Shown here in pieces: positions 44,960 through 53,217 of a stretch of DNA of 64,000 bases. The position numbers and the translations under genes were made by a program. Source of the DNA: PALSA-505 sp035308365 (GTDB taxonomy: Bacteria > Actinomycetota > Actinomycetes > Streptosporangiales > Streptosporangiaceae); the NCBI GenBank assembly GCA_035308365.1, contig DATGGU010000139.1, forward strand, positions 1 to 64,000. Direction: 5' to 3'. Each line of letters opens with the position of its first letter. Within the stretch, counting starts at the first letter, position 1. The notes under the pieces were generated by a model, which worked only from the letters and a program-made list of their open reading frames with translations, had not been told where the DNA came from and searched no databases.

Positions 44960-45829
44960 ATGAAGATTGGCGTGGTGTTTCCGCAGACGGAGATCGGCGC
45001 CGACGCCGGCGCCGTCCGGGCGTACGCGCAGCGGGTGGAGGAGCTTGGCTACGGGCACGTGCTGGCCTATGACCATGTGCTCGGCGCCGACCCGGCCGTG
45101 CACGTGGGCTGGAGTGGGCCCTACGACGTGCGGACGACCTTTCACGAGCCGCTCGTGCTGTTCGGGTATCTGGCCGCGCTGACCTCACTGGAGCTGGTGA
45201 CCGGCATCATCATCTTGCCGCAGCGGCAGACCGCGCTGGTCGCCAAGCAGGCCGCCGAGGTGGATCTGCTGACCGGGGGAAGGTTCCGGCTGGGGATCGG
45301 CCTGGGCTGGAACGCGGTGGAGTACGAGGCGCTGGGCAAGAACTTCGCCGACCGGGGCGCCCGGATGCCGGAGCAGGTCGCGCTGCTGCGCCGGCTGTGG
45401 ACCGAGCCGGTGGTCAGCTTCGAGGGCCGTCATGAGCGGGTCACCGGAGCGGGGCTGGCGCCGATGCCGGTCCAGCGGCCGATACCACTGTGGTTCGGCG
45501 CCCAGTCCGAGCGCGCCTATGTGCGGGCCGGCCAGCTCGGCGACGGCTGGTTCCCGCAGGTGCCGCCCGGGCCGCGGCTGGAGGAAGCCCGGGCCGTGGT
45601 TGACCGCGCGGCCGCCGAGGCCGGCCGCGATCCGGCGGCACTCGGCATGGAGGGCCGGGTGAGCTGGAGCGAGGGCGGTGTGGAGAAGCTGGCCCGCCAC
45701 GTGCAGCGGTGGCGTGACGCCGGTGCCACTCACCTGTCGGTCAACACGATGCGCGCCGGGTTCACCTCGGTCGACGGCCACCTGGCCGCGCTGGAGTCCA
45801 CCGCCGAGGCGCTCGGCCTGCCCTCTTGA
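44960..45829 (+). CDS. LLM-class F420-dependent oxidoreductase
   Basis: A 289-residue TIM-barrel protein of the luciferase-like superfamily (MKIGVVFPQTEIGADAGAVR, YGHVLAYDHVLGAD, GIIILPQRQTALVAKQAAEVD, GRFRLGIGLGWNAVEYEALG, PIPLWFGAQSERAYVRAG). These residues fit the TIGR03619-type F420 subgroup. ATG at 44960 or GTG at 44954 may be used. The neighbouring MpaB-like gene may share its transcript. Substrate unknown. Confidence 0.9.
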   Translation: MKIGVVFPQTEIGADAGAVRAYAQRVEELGYGHVLAYDHVLGADPAVHVGWSGPYDVRTTFHEPLVLFGYLAALTSLELVTGIIILPQRQTALVAKQAAEVDLLTGGRFRLGIGLGWNAVEYEALGKNFADRGARMPEQVALLRRLWTEPVVSFEGRHERVTGAGLAPMPVQRPIPLWFGAQSERAYVRAGQLGDGWFPQVPPGPRLEEARAVVDRAAAEAGRDPAALGMEGRVSWSEGGVEKLARHVQRWRDAGATHLSVNTMRAGFTSVDGHLAALESTAEALGLPS

Positions 45830-45943
45830 CGCCGGCCCGGGTCGGCGCGCAGTCTGTCTACGTGCGGGTAATCCATTTACCGGCACATCAGAGTACGGCT
45901 GCCCGCTTCCGGCCGGTGATCACGGACAGGCAGGAAGGCAACC

Positions 45944-48298
45944 ATGAAATGGGAATCGGGCATCGGGCGGGGCAGGAGTGTGACCGCTGCGGCTGCGACG
46001 GCGTTCGTCTGTTTGGCCGCGCTGACCGGGGCGGCGAAGCCGGTACCGGCCTTCGCCGGGAGGGCGGAGGCAGCCGGGACGATCTCGACGATCGCCGGTG
46101 GCCTCGGCGGCCCGGCCATGGCTACCACGGTCGGGATCTCCGTGTGCCGGGTGACGTCGGCGGGCGGCAGTCTCTATCTCGCGGACGGCGACGGTGTCTA
46201 CCGGGAGAGCCCGCGCGGGCGGCTCATCCCGGTCGCCGGCACCGGCATACCCTTCGTCGCTGGCGGCGTGCCGGCCCATGGACTGCCCGGCCCGGTCGGC
46301 AGCACCTGGGTGGACGCCTGCTACGCCACCCTCGACGGCCACGGCAACCTGCTGCTCACCGACGCCGACAACTCGTTCCGGCCGGGCAAGCCGGATGACA
46401 TCCTGGTGATGCCGCCCAGGGCGGGCACGTTCTACGGCAAGGCGATGAAGGCCGGGTTCCTCTATGACGTCGCCGGGGACGGCGTGCAGGGCCCCGGCGC
46501 ATCCGGGGTTCGCGCGACCAAGACTCCGCTGAGCGGCCCGATCTCGGTGATCGCGGACGCGAACGGCAATCTGGTCATCGCCGACGCGGGGTTCCACCAG
46601 CACCATGGCCCAACCTACGCGTCGGAGATCCGGGTGGTGGCGGTCACGTCGGGCACGTTCTACGGCCGGGCGATGACAGCCGGAGACATCTACACGGTGG
46701 CCGGTTTCCGGACCGGTCATGGGCATTCCGGTGACGGTGGCCCGGCCACCATGGCGGCCCTGGGCAACTTCATCGGCAACGTGCAGGTGGATCACAGTGG
46801 GAACCTGGTGCTGGCCGACGAGGTCAACAACACGATCCGGGTGGTGGCGGTCAGGTCCGGCACGTTCTACGGCCAGGCGATGACGGCCGGGGACATCTAC
46901 ACCGTGGCTGGTGACGGCACGGCGGGGTTCTCCGGCGATGGTGGCCCGGCTACCGGCGCCGAGCTCAGCGGCCCCGGTGGGGTGGCGGTGGATGCCAGCG
47001 GCAACCTGGTGGCCGCCGATGGCGGTAACAGCCGGATCCGGGTGGTGGCCGATCGCACAGGGACGTTCTACGACCGGGCGATGACGGCCGGGGACATCTA
47101 CACGGTGGCCGGCAACGGCACCCCCGGGTTCTCCGGTGACGGCGGGCCCGCCACCCATGCCCTGCTGATGAACCCCTACTGCGTGGGCACGGATGCCGCG
47201 GGCAACACGGTGATCTGTGACCTGAACAACGAGCGGATCCGGGTGGTGGCGAAGACCAGCGGCACGTTCTACGGGCAGGCGATGACCGCTGGCCACATCT
47301 ATACGGTGGCCGGTAACGGCCTTCAGGGGTACTCCGGCGACGGCGGCCCGGCGACCCAGGCTGAGCTGTTCAGCCCGATGAGCGTGGCTGCCGATCCGCA
47401 CGGCAACCTGGTGATAGATGACAACACCAACGACCGGATCCGTCTGGTGGCGGTCAAGACCGGCACGTTCTACGGGCAGGCGATGACCGCGGGGGACATC
47501 TACACGGTCGCGGGCAATGGCACGCTCGGGTTCTCCGGTGACGGCGGCCCGGCCACCAGCGCGGCGCTCTACAACCCCGGTGCGGTCGCGGTCGACAGCA
47601 ACGGCAACCTCGTGATCTACGACGGGAACAACCTGCGGATCCGTCTGGTGGCGGTCAAGACTGGAACCTTCTACGGGCAGGCGATGAAGGCCGGCCACAT
47701 CTACACGGTGGCCGGCAACGGCACGTCCGTATACAACGGTGACGGCGGCCCGGCCACCAGCGCCGGCCTCGACCTCGCCAGTCCCGGTGGTGTGGCGGTC
47801 GACCCCGCGGGCAACCTGGTGATTTCCGACACCTACCACGGCCGACTCCGGGTGGTGGCGGTCAAGACCGGAACGTTCTATGGGCAGGCGATGAAGGCCG
47901 GCCACATCTACACGGTGGCCGGCAACGGCACGTTCGGATACTCCGGTGACGGCGGCCCGGCCACCGGCGCGGAGTTCAACCAGCTCCAGACGGTGGCCGC
48001 GGACGCGGCAGGCAACCTGGTGGTCCTCGATCAGAACAACGACCGGATCCGGGTGGTCGCGGAGAGCACCGGCACCTACTACGGCGTGCCGATGACGGCT
48101 GGGGACGTCTACACGGTGGCCGGCGACGGCAAGGTCGGGTTCTCCGGTGACGGCGGCCCGGCCACCAAGGCCGAACTGGACTTCCCGGACGGCCTGGCCG
48201 TCACAGCGACGGGCGATCTGCTGACATCGGAATTCACCAACAGCCGGATCCGGATGGTGACCGGTGGTCCCACGGGTCAGCCACGGCACGTTCGCTGA
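45944..48298 (+). CDS. Secreted NHL-repeat (beta-propeller) protein 2
   Basis: A 784-residue secreted paralogue of NHL protein 1. A signal peptide spans about residues 1-38 (RSVTAAAATAFVCLAALTG core, PAFAG end). About nine units follow, each with VAVDASGNLVAADGGNSRIRV-like blade strands and the linker GTFYGQAMTAGDIYTVAG, then FSGDGGPAT. AGGAAGG precedes the ATG. No anchor is visible. A terminator follows the stop. It may bind cell-surface or extracellular polymers; NHL propellers usually mediate binding rather than catalysis. Confidence 0.86.
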   Translation: MKWESGIGRGRSVTAAAATAFVCLAALTGAAKPVPAFAGRAEAAGTISTIAGGLGGPAMATTVGISVCRVTSAGGSLYLADGDGVYRESPRGRLIPVAGTGIPFVAGGVPAHGLPGPVGSTWVDACYATLDGHGNLLLTDADNSFRPGKPDDILVMPPRAGTFYGKAMKAGFLYDVAGDGVQGPGASGVRATKTPLSGPISVIADANGNLVIADAGFHQHHGPTYASEIRVVAVTSGTFYGRAMTAGDIYTVAGFRTGHGHSGDGGPATMAALGNFIGNVQVDHSGNLVLADEVNNTIRVVAVRSGTFYGQAMTAGDIYTVAGDGTAGFSGDGGPATGAELSGPGGVAVDASGNLVAADGGNSRIRVVADRTGTFYDRAMTAGDIYTVAGNGTPGFSGDGGPATHALLMNPYCVGTDAAGNTVICDLNNERIRVVAKTSGTFYGQAMTAGHIYTVAGNGLQGYSGDGGPATQAELFSPMSVAADPHGNLVIDDNTNDRIRLVAVKTGTFYGQAMTAGDIYTVAGNGTLGFSGDGGPATSAALYNPGAVAVDSNGNLVIYDGNNLRIRLVAVKTGTFYGQAMKAGHIYTVAGNGTSVYNGDGGPATSAGLDLASPGGVAVDPAGNLVISDTYHGRLRVVAVKTGTFYGQAMKAGHIYTVAGNGTFGYSGDGGPATGAEFNQLQTVAADAAGNLVVLDQNNDRIRVVAESTGTYYGVPMTAGDVYTVAGDGKVGFSGDGGPATKAELDFPDGLAVTATGDLLTSEFTNSRIRMVTGGPTGQPRHVR

Positions 48299-48312
48299 CA
48301 ACGACCCTTGCG

Positions 48313-48345
48313 CCCGCCGGGCTGCTTATCCGGCAGCCTGGCGGG
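48313..48345 (+). terminator. Hairpin after NHL protein 2
   Basis: CCCGCCGGGCTGC (48313-48325) pairs with GGCAGCCTGGCGGG (48332-48345), one mismatch or bulge, loop about 6 bases, starting 15 bases after the stop codon. Confidence 0.7.
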
Positions 48346-48393
48346 AGCGGGCGGGGTGGGCTGAAGGAAGTAGCAATCTGACGTATAGGCGAC

Positions 48394-48416
48394 GAGTATA
48401 CGCTTAGTGTATGCTC
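48394..48416. promoter_or_regulatory. Dyad upstream of the second padR gene
   Basis: GAGTATACGC (48394-48403) and TGTATGCTC (48408-48416) form an imperfect inverted repeat with GTATAC/GTATGC cores, ending just before the padR start at 48424. ACGTATAG at 48381 adds a third similar half site. A PadR autoregulatory operator is likely. Confidence 0.55.
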
Positions 48417-48423
48417 TCGGTTT

Positions 48424-48948
48424 ATGAGCGTTCCCCTGACCCTTCTCGGCCTGCTGGAGCGGGAGCCGAGCCACGGCTATGACCTCAAACGCGACTACGA
48501 CACCTACTTCGGCCGGGGCAAACCGCTGCCGTTCGGCCAGGTGTACGCGACCCTGGGCCGTCTGGCCAGAGACGGCAAGGTGATCGCCGGCCAGGCCGAG
48601 CCGGGCGCCGGGCCCGACCGCAAGCGGTACGTCATCACCGAGGCCGGGGCCACCGAGTTCGAGACCTGGCTGGCCGAGCCGGTCGAGCCCGAGCCGCACC
48701 TGCAGACGGTGCTGTTCGCCAAGGTGGTGCTGGCGCTGATGCTGGGCCGCAACGCCGGCCGCTACCTGGACACCCAGCGGGCCGAGCACCTGCGCCGGAT
48801 GCGTGAGCTGACCGACCTCAAGCACAGCGGCAACCTCATCGACGCCATGCTCGCCGACCACGGCCTGTTCCACCTGGAGGCCGACCTGCGCTGGATCGAC
48901 CAGACCGCCGCCCGGCTGGACGCCCTCGCCAAGGTGGTGCGCCCATGA
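48424..48948 (+). CDS. PadR-family regulator of the second ABC exporter
   Basis: A 174-residue repressor: winged helix MSVPLTLLGLLEREPSHGYD, LKRDYDTYFG, GQVYATLGRLARDGKV, DRKRYVITEAG; C-terminal helical dimer domain to the end. Its stop overlaps the ATG of the ABC gene (ATGA). The arrangement mirrors the operon at 21931-25086. A dyad lies just upstream. Inducer unknown. Confidence 0.93.
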   Translation: MSVPLTLLGLLEREPSHGYDLKRDYDTYFGRGKPLPFGQVYATLGRLARDGKVIAGQAEPGAGPDRKRYVITEAGATEFETWLAEPVEPEPHLQTVLFAKVVLALMLGRNAGRYLDTQRAEHLRRMRELTDLKHSGNLIDAMLADHGLFHLEADLRWIDQTAARLDALAKVVRP

Positions 48949-49661
48949 CCGGCAAGCAGGCACCCGGCGGCTACCTCGTCGAGGCCCGCGACGTGATCCG
49001 GTCGTTCGGCCAGACGCAGGCCCTGCGCGGGGCCGGCCTCACGGTGGCCGCCGGCGAGATCCTCGCCGTCATGGGCCCGAGCGGCTCGGGCAAGTCGACC
49101 CTGCTGCACTGCCTGGCCGGGATCCTGACGCCCGACTCGGGCGAGATCTGGTTCAACGGCTGCCGCATCGACACCCTGAGCGAGACCGAGCGCAGCGCGC
49201 TGCGCCGTGACCACTTCGGGTTCGTGTTCCAGTTCGGCCAGCTTGTCCCCGAGCTGACCGCCGAGGAGAACGTCGCGCTGCCGCTGCTGCTGGCCGGCGC
49301 CCGCCGCGGCCAGGCGCTGGCCGCGGCCAGGCCCTGGTTCGGCCGCCTTGGCCTGGACGGCCTCGAGGGCCGCAGGTCGGGTGAGCTGTCCGGCGGCGAG
49401 GCGCAACGCGTCGCGCTGGCCCGTGGCCTGGTCACCAAGCCACAAGTGCTGTTCGCCGACGAGCCGACCGGGTCGCTCGACTCCCTCACCGGCGAGAACG
49501 TCATGAACCTGCTCACCGTCGCCGCCAGGGAATCGCGCACCACGGTCATCCTGGTCACGCACGAGCCGCGGGTGGCCGCCTACGCCGACCGCGAGGTCAT
49601 CGTCCGGGACGGAAAGGTGAACTCGCTGATCCCGGCGCCCGGCCCGGCGGCAGCCTCATGA
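48945..49661 (+). CDS. ABC transporter ATP-binding protein, MacB/LolD type
   Basis: A 238-residue nucleotide-binding subunit. Walker A GPSGSGKST, Q-loop FVFQFGQLVPELT, signature LSGGEAQR, Walker B VLFADEPTG, switch VTHEPR. Overlaps padR upstream and the permease downstream by ATGA junctions, so the three are translated as one unit. Confidence 0.95.
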   Translation: MTGKQAPGGYLVEARDVIRSFGQTQALRGAGLTVAAGEILAVMGPSGSGKSTLLHCLAGILTPDSGEIWFNGCRIDTLSETERSALRRDHFGFVFQFGQLVPELTAEENVALPLLLAGARRGQALAAARPWFGRLGLDGLEGRRSGELSGGEAQRVALARGLVTKPQVLFADEPTGSLDSLTGENVMNLLTVAARESRTTVILVTHEPRVAAYADREVIVRDGKVNSLIPAPGPAAAS

Positions 49662-51961
49662 TCCGGCTCGGCCTGCGGCTCACACTGAACGGCGGCCGGG
49701 AGGCCGCTGTCCGGCTGGTCATAATAGCGGCGGCGGTAGCGCTGGGCGTGGGGCTGCTGCTGACCAGCCTGGCCGGCATCAACGCGGTCAAAACGCAAAA
49801 CGCCAAGTACGGCTGGTCCAACAGCGCCTTCAGCAGCGCCACGGCGGCCGGGGCCACCACCCCCGCGCGTGGGCCGGCGCACAGCAGGGATCCGTTGTGG
49901 TGGCTGGGCAGCGCCGACTTCTTCGGCAACCAGACGATCACCCGGGTCGACCTTGCCGCGACCGGACCTACCTCGCCGGTGCCGCCAGGCATCCCGCATC
50001 TGCCCGGGCCCGGGCAGTACTACGCCTCGCCGTCCTTGGCCGCACTGTTGCGGTCGGCTCCGGCCGGTCAGCTCGCCGGCAGGTTTCCCGGCCATCTGAT
50101 CGGCACGATCGGCCCGGCCGCACTGCCCTCGCCCAACTCCCTGGCCGTCATAGTCGGCCACACGGCCAGCACACTCGCCCATACGCCCGGCGCGGTCCGG
50201 GTGTACCAGATTTTCACCACGCCGCCCAACGGATGCACCGGCAGCATGTGCATCATCGGCACCGGCATCAATCCCAACGGCATGGATCTGATCCTGGGCG
50301 CGGTGGCCATCGCGCTGCTGTTTCCCGTGCTGATCTTCATCGCCACCGCGACCCGGCTGGCGGCGGCCCGCCGTGAGCAGCGGTTCGCCGCGATGCGGCT
50401 GGTCGGCGCGATACCCAAGCAGATATCGGTCATCTCGGCCGTCGAGTCAACGGTCGCCGCTGCCGTCGGCGTGGCGGCCGGTTTCGGGCTGTTCTTCGTC
50501 CTGCGCCCGCCGCTCGCGAGGTTGCCCTTCACCGGGGCGCCGTTCTTCACCAGCGACCTGTCGCTGAACCTGGTGGACATCCTGGCCGTTGTGATCGCGG
50601 TGCCGGTCGCGGCGGCTGTCGTGGCCCGGCTGGCCCTGCGCCGGGTGCAGATCTCCCCGCTGGGGGTGACCAGGCGGGTGACCCCGCGGCCGCCGCGCGC
50701 CTGGCGGGTGATTCCGCTGCTGGCCGGCCTGGCCGAGCTTGGCTACTTCGTCATCATCGGGCGTCCCGCCACCACCAACGGGCAGTTCGACGCCTTCGTA
50801 CCTGGATTCCTTCTGATCATGACCGGCCTGATCATCGCGGGACCATGGCTGACCATGGCCGGCGCCCGGTTGATGGCCCAGCGTGCCCGCAGGCCGGGTG
50901 CGCTCATCGCCGCGCGGCGGCTCGCCGACAATCCGCGGGCGGCCTTCCGCGCCGTCAGCGGGCTGGTCCTGGCCTTGTTCGTCACCACCGTGTCCGTTGC
51001 CGCGATCACCTCCTACGTCGCCTACAACGGCGTGGCGCGGGTCAAGGCGGGGGAGGCCAACGTCTTGGACATCGGGTTGACCGGCGGGCCGGGCCCGGCC
51101 CCGGCCTCGAAGTCGACGGTCAGGGTGCCGAACGCACTGGTAGCCCGGCTGGATTCCATTCCAGGGGTCGAGACGGTAGTGGTGACGCACAATGATCCGT
51201 TCAACATCAAGATCCCGGCCAGCGAGCTGGGCGTGCCAGCGAATTTCGGCTCGGTGCCGACGGGCCTGGTCGTGTGCCACCAGCTCCCCCGGATCGACGG
51301 CCACTGCCCGGCCGGTGCCCAGGTCGTGGCGATCCCGGAAGCAGGAATCCAATTCCGCGCGAAACACTCCACCAGCAGGATGGTCTTGCCCGCCGCCCCC
51401 ATCTCGGTGCAGCGCCTGCAGGACATCCCGGCCCAGTCCATCAGCGTGCAGACGAACGGTTCCGCCGCGGCCATCGAGCAGGCGAGAACCATCCTCGATG
51501 TGGCCTATCCGGCCTATGCCCCGGGCGTCACGGGCAGCGATATCCAGGCCGTGAACACGCGGCTGACCCGGGCATACGAGCAACTGGCCGACGTGATGAT
51601 CCTGGCCAGCCTGCCCATCGCCGGCTGCACCCTGGCGGTGAGCGTCGTGGGCGGCCTGACCGACCGCAAGCGCCCGTTCAGCCTGCTGCGGCTGACCGGC
51701 GCCCCGTTCGGCATGCTGCGCCGCGTGGTCGCGCTGGAAAGCGCGGTACCGCTGCTCGTCGTCGCCGTGGTGTCCACCGGCATGGGCTTCCTGGCCGCCG
51801 AACTGTTCCTCCAGGCGCAGCTCGGCTATTCGATCAAGCCCCCGGGGGCGGAGTACTACGGCATCGTCGCGGCCGGGCTGGCCGCCTCACTCGGGATCAT
51901 TGCCGCCACCTTCCCACTGCTCAACCGGATCACCGGCCCGGAGGTCGCCCGCAACGAATGA
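49658..51961 (+). CDS. FtsX-type ABC transporter permease
   Basis: A 767-residue membrane protein. One N-terminal helix (RLVIIAAAVALGVGLLLTSL) precedes a first extracellular domain (about 45-200), then an FtsX core (LILGAVAIALLFPVLIFIA, AAMRLVGAIPKQIS), further helices to about 450, a second extracellular domain (about 455-640) and the last FtsX core (MILASLPIAGCTLAVSVVG, SLLRLTGAPFGMLRR). This two-FtsX layout is common in actinobacterial exporters next to PadR. Substrate unknown. Confidence 0.9.
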   Translation: MIRLGLRLTLNGGREAAVRLVIIAAAVALGVGLLLTSLAGINAVKTQNAKYGWSNSAFSSATAAGATTPARGPAHSRDPLWWLGSADFFGNQTITRVDLAATGPTSPVPPGIPHLPGPGQYYASPSLAALLRSAPAGQLAGRFPGHLIGTIGPAALPSPNSLAVIVGHTASTLAHTPGAVRVYQIFTTPPNGCTGSMCIIGTGINPNGMDLILGAVAIALLFPVLIFIATATRLAAARREQRFAAMRLVGAIPKQISVISAVESTVAAAVGVAAGFGLFFVLRPPLARLPFTGAPFFTSDLSLNLVDILAVVIAVPVAAAVVARLALRRVQISPLGVTRRVTPRPPRAWRVIPLLAGLAELGYFVIIGRPATTNGQFDAFVPGFLLIMTGLIIAGPWLTMAGARLMAQRARRPGALIAARRLADNPRAAFRAVSGLVLALFVTTVSVAAITSYVAYNGVARVKAGEANVLDIGLTGGPGPAPASKSTVRVPNALVARLDSIPGVETVVVTHNDPFNIKIPASELGVPANFGSVPTGLVVCHQLPRIDGHCPAGAQVVAIPEAGIQFRAKHSTSRMVLPAAPISVQRLQDIPAQSISVQTNGSAAAIEQARTILDVAYPAYAPGVTGSDIQAVNTRLTRAYEQLADVMILASLPIAGCTLAVSVVGGLTDRKRPFSLLRLTGAPFGMLRRVVALESAVPLLVVAVVSTGMGFLAAELFLQAQLGYSIKPPGAEYYGIVAAGLAASLGIIAATFPLLNRITGPEVARNE

Positions 51962-52161
51962 TCCGCGTTGGTACCCGGTAAGGAAGAAATGACCTGCATT
52001 GCTGCTGGGTAAGGGTTGCGCCCCGCTGCTGACTACGAGAGGATCACGCTTGATCCGCGCCAGCGGCGGGGGATTTTCTGCCGGGGTCTGGCGCATTTGC
52101 CAGATACCCGCTGCGACGGGTCACTTCAGCATCGCAGTTCACTTTGGGGGTACCCGAACAG

Positions 52162-52878
52162 ATGACTCAGCCTCCGGATCCAAACGCCGACCAGTCACAG
52201 ACGGCGGATTTTCCAGCGACGGAGAACTATACCGCGCCCCAGGAGCCGGCGGCTCCGGGCTACGGTGCACCGGCAGCCCAGGGTTATGCGGCACCGCCGC
52301 CGCAGGGTTATGCGGCGCCACCCCAGGGTTATGAGGCCCCGCCGCCCCAGGCCTATGCACCGCCTCAGGGCTATGCACCACCGCCCCAGGGCTATACGCC
52401 AATGCCACCTGCGCAGGTCGCCGAGTACGGTTACGCCCAGCCTGGGACGGCCGTGCCACCAGGTTTCTACTACGACCAGCTCAGCGGGCTCACCCTGCCG
52501 CAGGGTACGGAACTGGCCACCGTCGGCCGGCGTATCGGCGCCTATTTCCTCGCGATTCCGCTGGCCATTGTCACCCTCGGCATCGGTTACCTGATCTGGG
52601 GCCTGATCGTGTGGGGCAAAGGCCAGACACCGGCGCTCCAGGTTCTCGGCATGCGCGTCTACCGGTACCAGGAGAACCGCATCGCCAGTTGGGGGGTCAT
52701 GGCGCTGCGGGAGATTGTCGGCCGCATTTGCGAGGGCATCTTCTTCGCCATCCCCGGGATTGTGGGGTTCTTCCTCATGCTTTCCAACAAGGACCGCAGG
52801 TGCCTGCACGACATGATTGCCACCACCGTGGTGCTGTATGACCCGAACAAGGTCCTCGACGCCCAGCAGGCCGGCTAG
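52162..52878 (+). CDS. RDD-family membrane protein with Pro/Gln/Gly/Tyr-rich N-terminus
   Basis: A 238-residue protein. Residues 1-100 are low-complexity with about eight PQGYAPP-like repeats. The RDD domain follows: ATVGRRIGAYFLAIPLAIVTLG (helix 1 with the family Arg), YLIWGLIVWGKGQTPALQVLGMRV, and FFAIPGIVGFFLMLSNKDRRCLHDMIATTVV (with the RR...HD signature). RDD proteins are membrane proteins, some acting in ion transport. The ATG at 52162 is preferred; a TTG at 52144 is in frame. A strong terminator lies 42 bases after the stop. Confidence 0.88.
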   Translation: MTQPPDPNADQSQTADFPATENYTAPQEPAAPGYGAPAAQGYAAPPPQGYAAPPQGYEAPPPQAYAPPQGYAPPPQGYTPMPPAQVAEYGYAQPGTAVPPGFYYDQLSGLTLPQGTELATVGRRIGAYFLAIPLAIVTLGIGYLIWGLIVWGKGQTPALQVLGMRVYRYQENRIASWGVMALREIVGRICEGIFFAIPGIVGFFLMLSNKDRRCLHDMIATTVVLYDPNKVLDAQQAG

Positions 52879-52919
52879 CCACTTCACGCCGTCAGTGGTG
52901 CCGTGATCGTTTTGCTCAG

Positions 52920-52965
52920 CAGATGGGGAGGTTCTGCCCGGCAACGGGCGGGACCTCCCCATCTG
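52920..52965 (+). terminator. Strong hairpin after the RDD gene
   Basis: CAGATGGGGAGGTTCTGCCCG (52920-52940, given here by its 5' part) pairs with 52945-52965 in 19 of 21 positions around a 4-base loop; TTACTG follows. It separates the RDD gene from the sugar dehydrogenase unit. No other gene is confident in 52879-53217. Confidence 0.85.
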
Positions 52966-53107
52966 TTACTGCCCCCCTGCGGCGCTAGCCCGGCCAGCCC
53001 GCTTCACCGCGGCTCGCGCCGGGCGGCGTGCTGAGCAAGCAGACGCTTTAGGTAATCCAGAATCGGCCAGAACTCGTCATTTGCCGTGTCCGGGCTGGAA
53101 TGGTGCT

Positions 53108-53176
53108 GACGCTGTGGCGGTTGTGCGTCTATAATGTGACTTTCCGTATGCGCGTATGCACTATACGTGTATGCGC
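53108..53176 (+). promoter_or_regulatory. Promoter and inverted repeat before the sugar dehydrogenase gene
   Basis: A perfect TATAAT (53130-53135) lies 16 bases after CTGACG (53108-53113). Downstream, 53150-53176 is an imperfect dyad (GCGCGTATGCA ... TGTATGCGC) with repeated GTATGCG words, placed where a repressor would block transcription. TATAAT is rare in such GC-rich DNA. Confidence 0.5.
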
Positions 53177-53217
53177 TCCGGGCGTTCTCCTGACTTCCGT
53201 TCATCGCAGGAGGGAAA

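Noticed and set aside
45920..48301. 793-codon minus-strand frame with internal repeats
   Set aside because: Mirror of NHL protein 2; its apparent repeats (HRVDV, AVTGEP words) are complements of the NHL linker codons.
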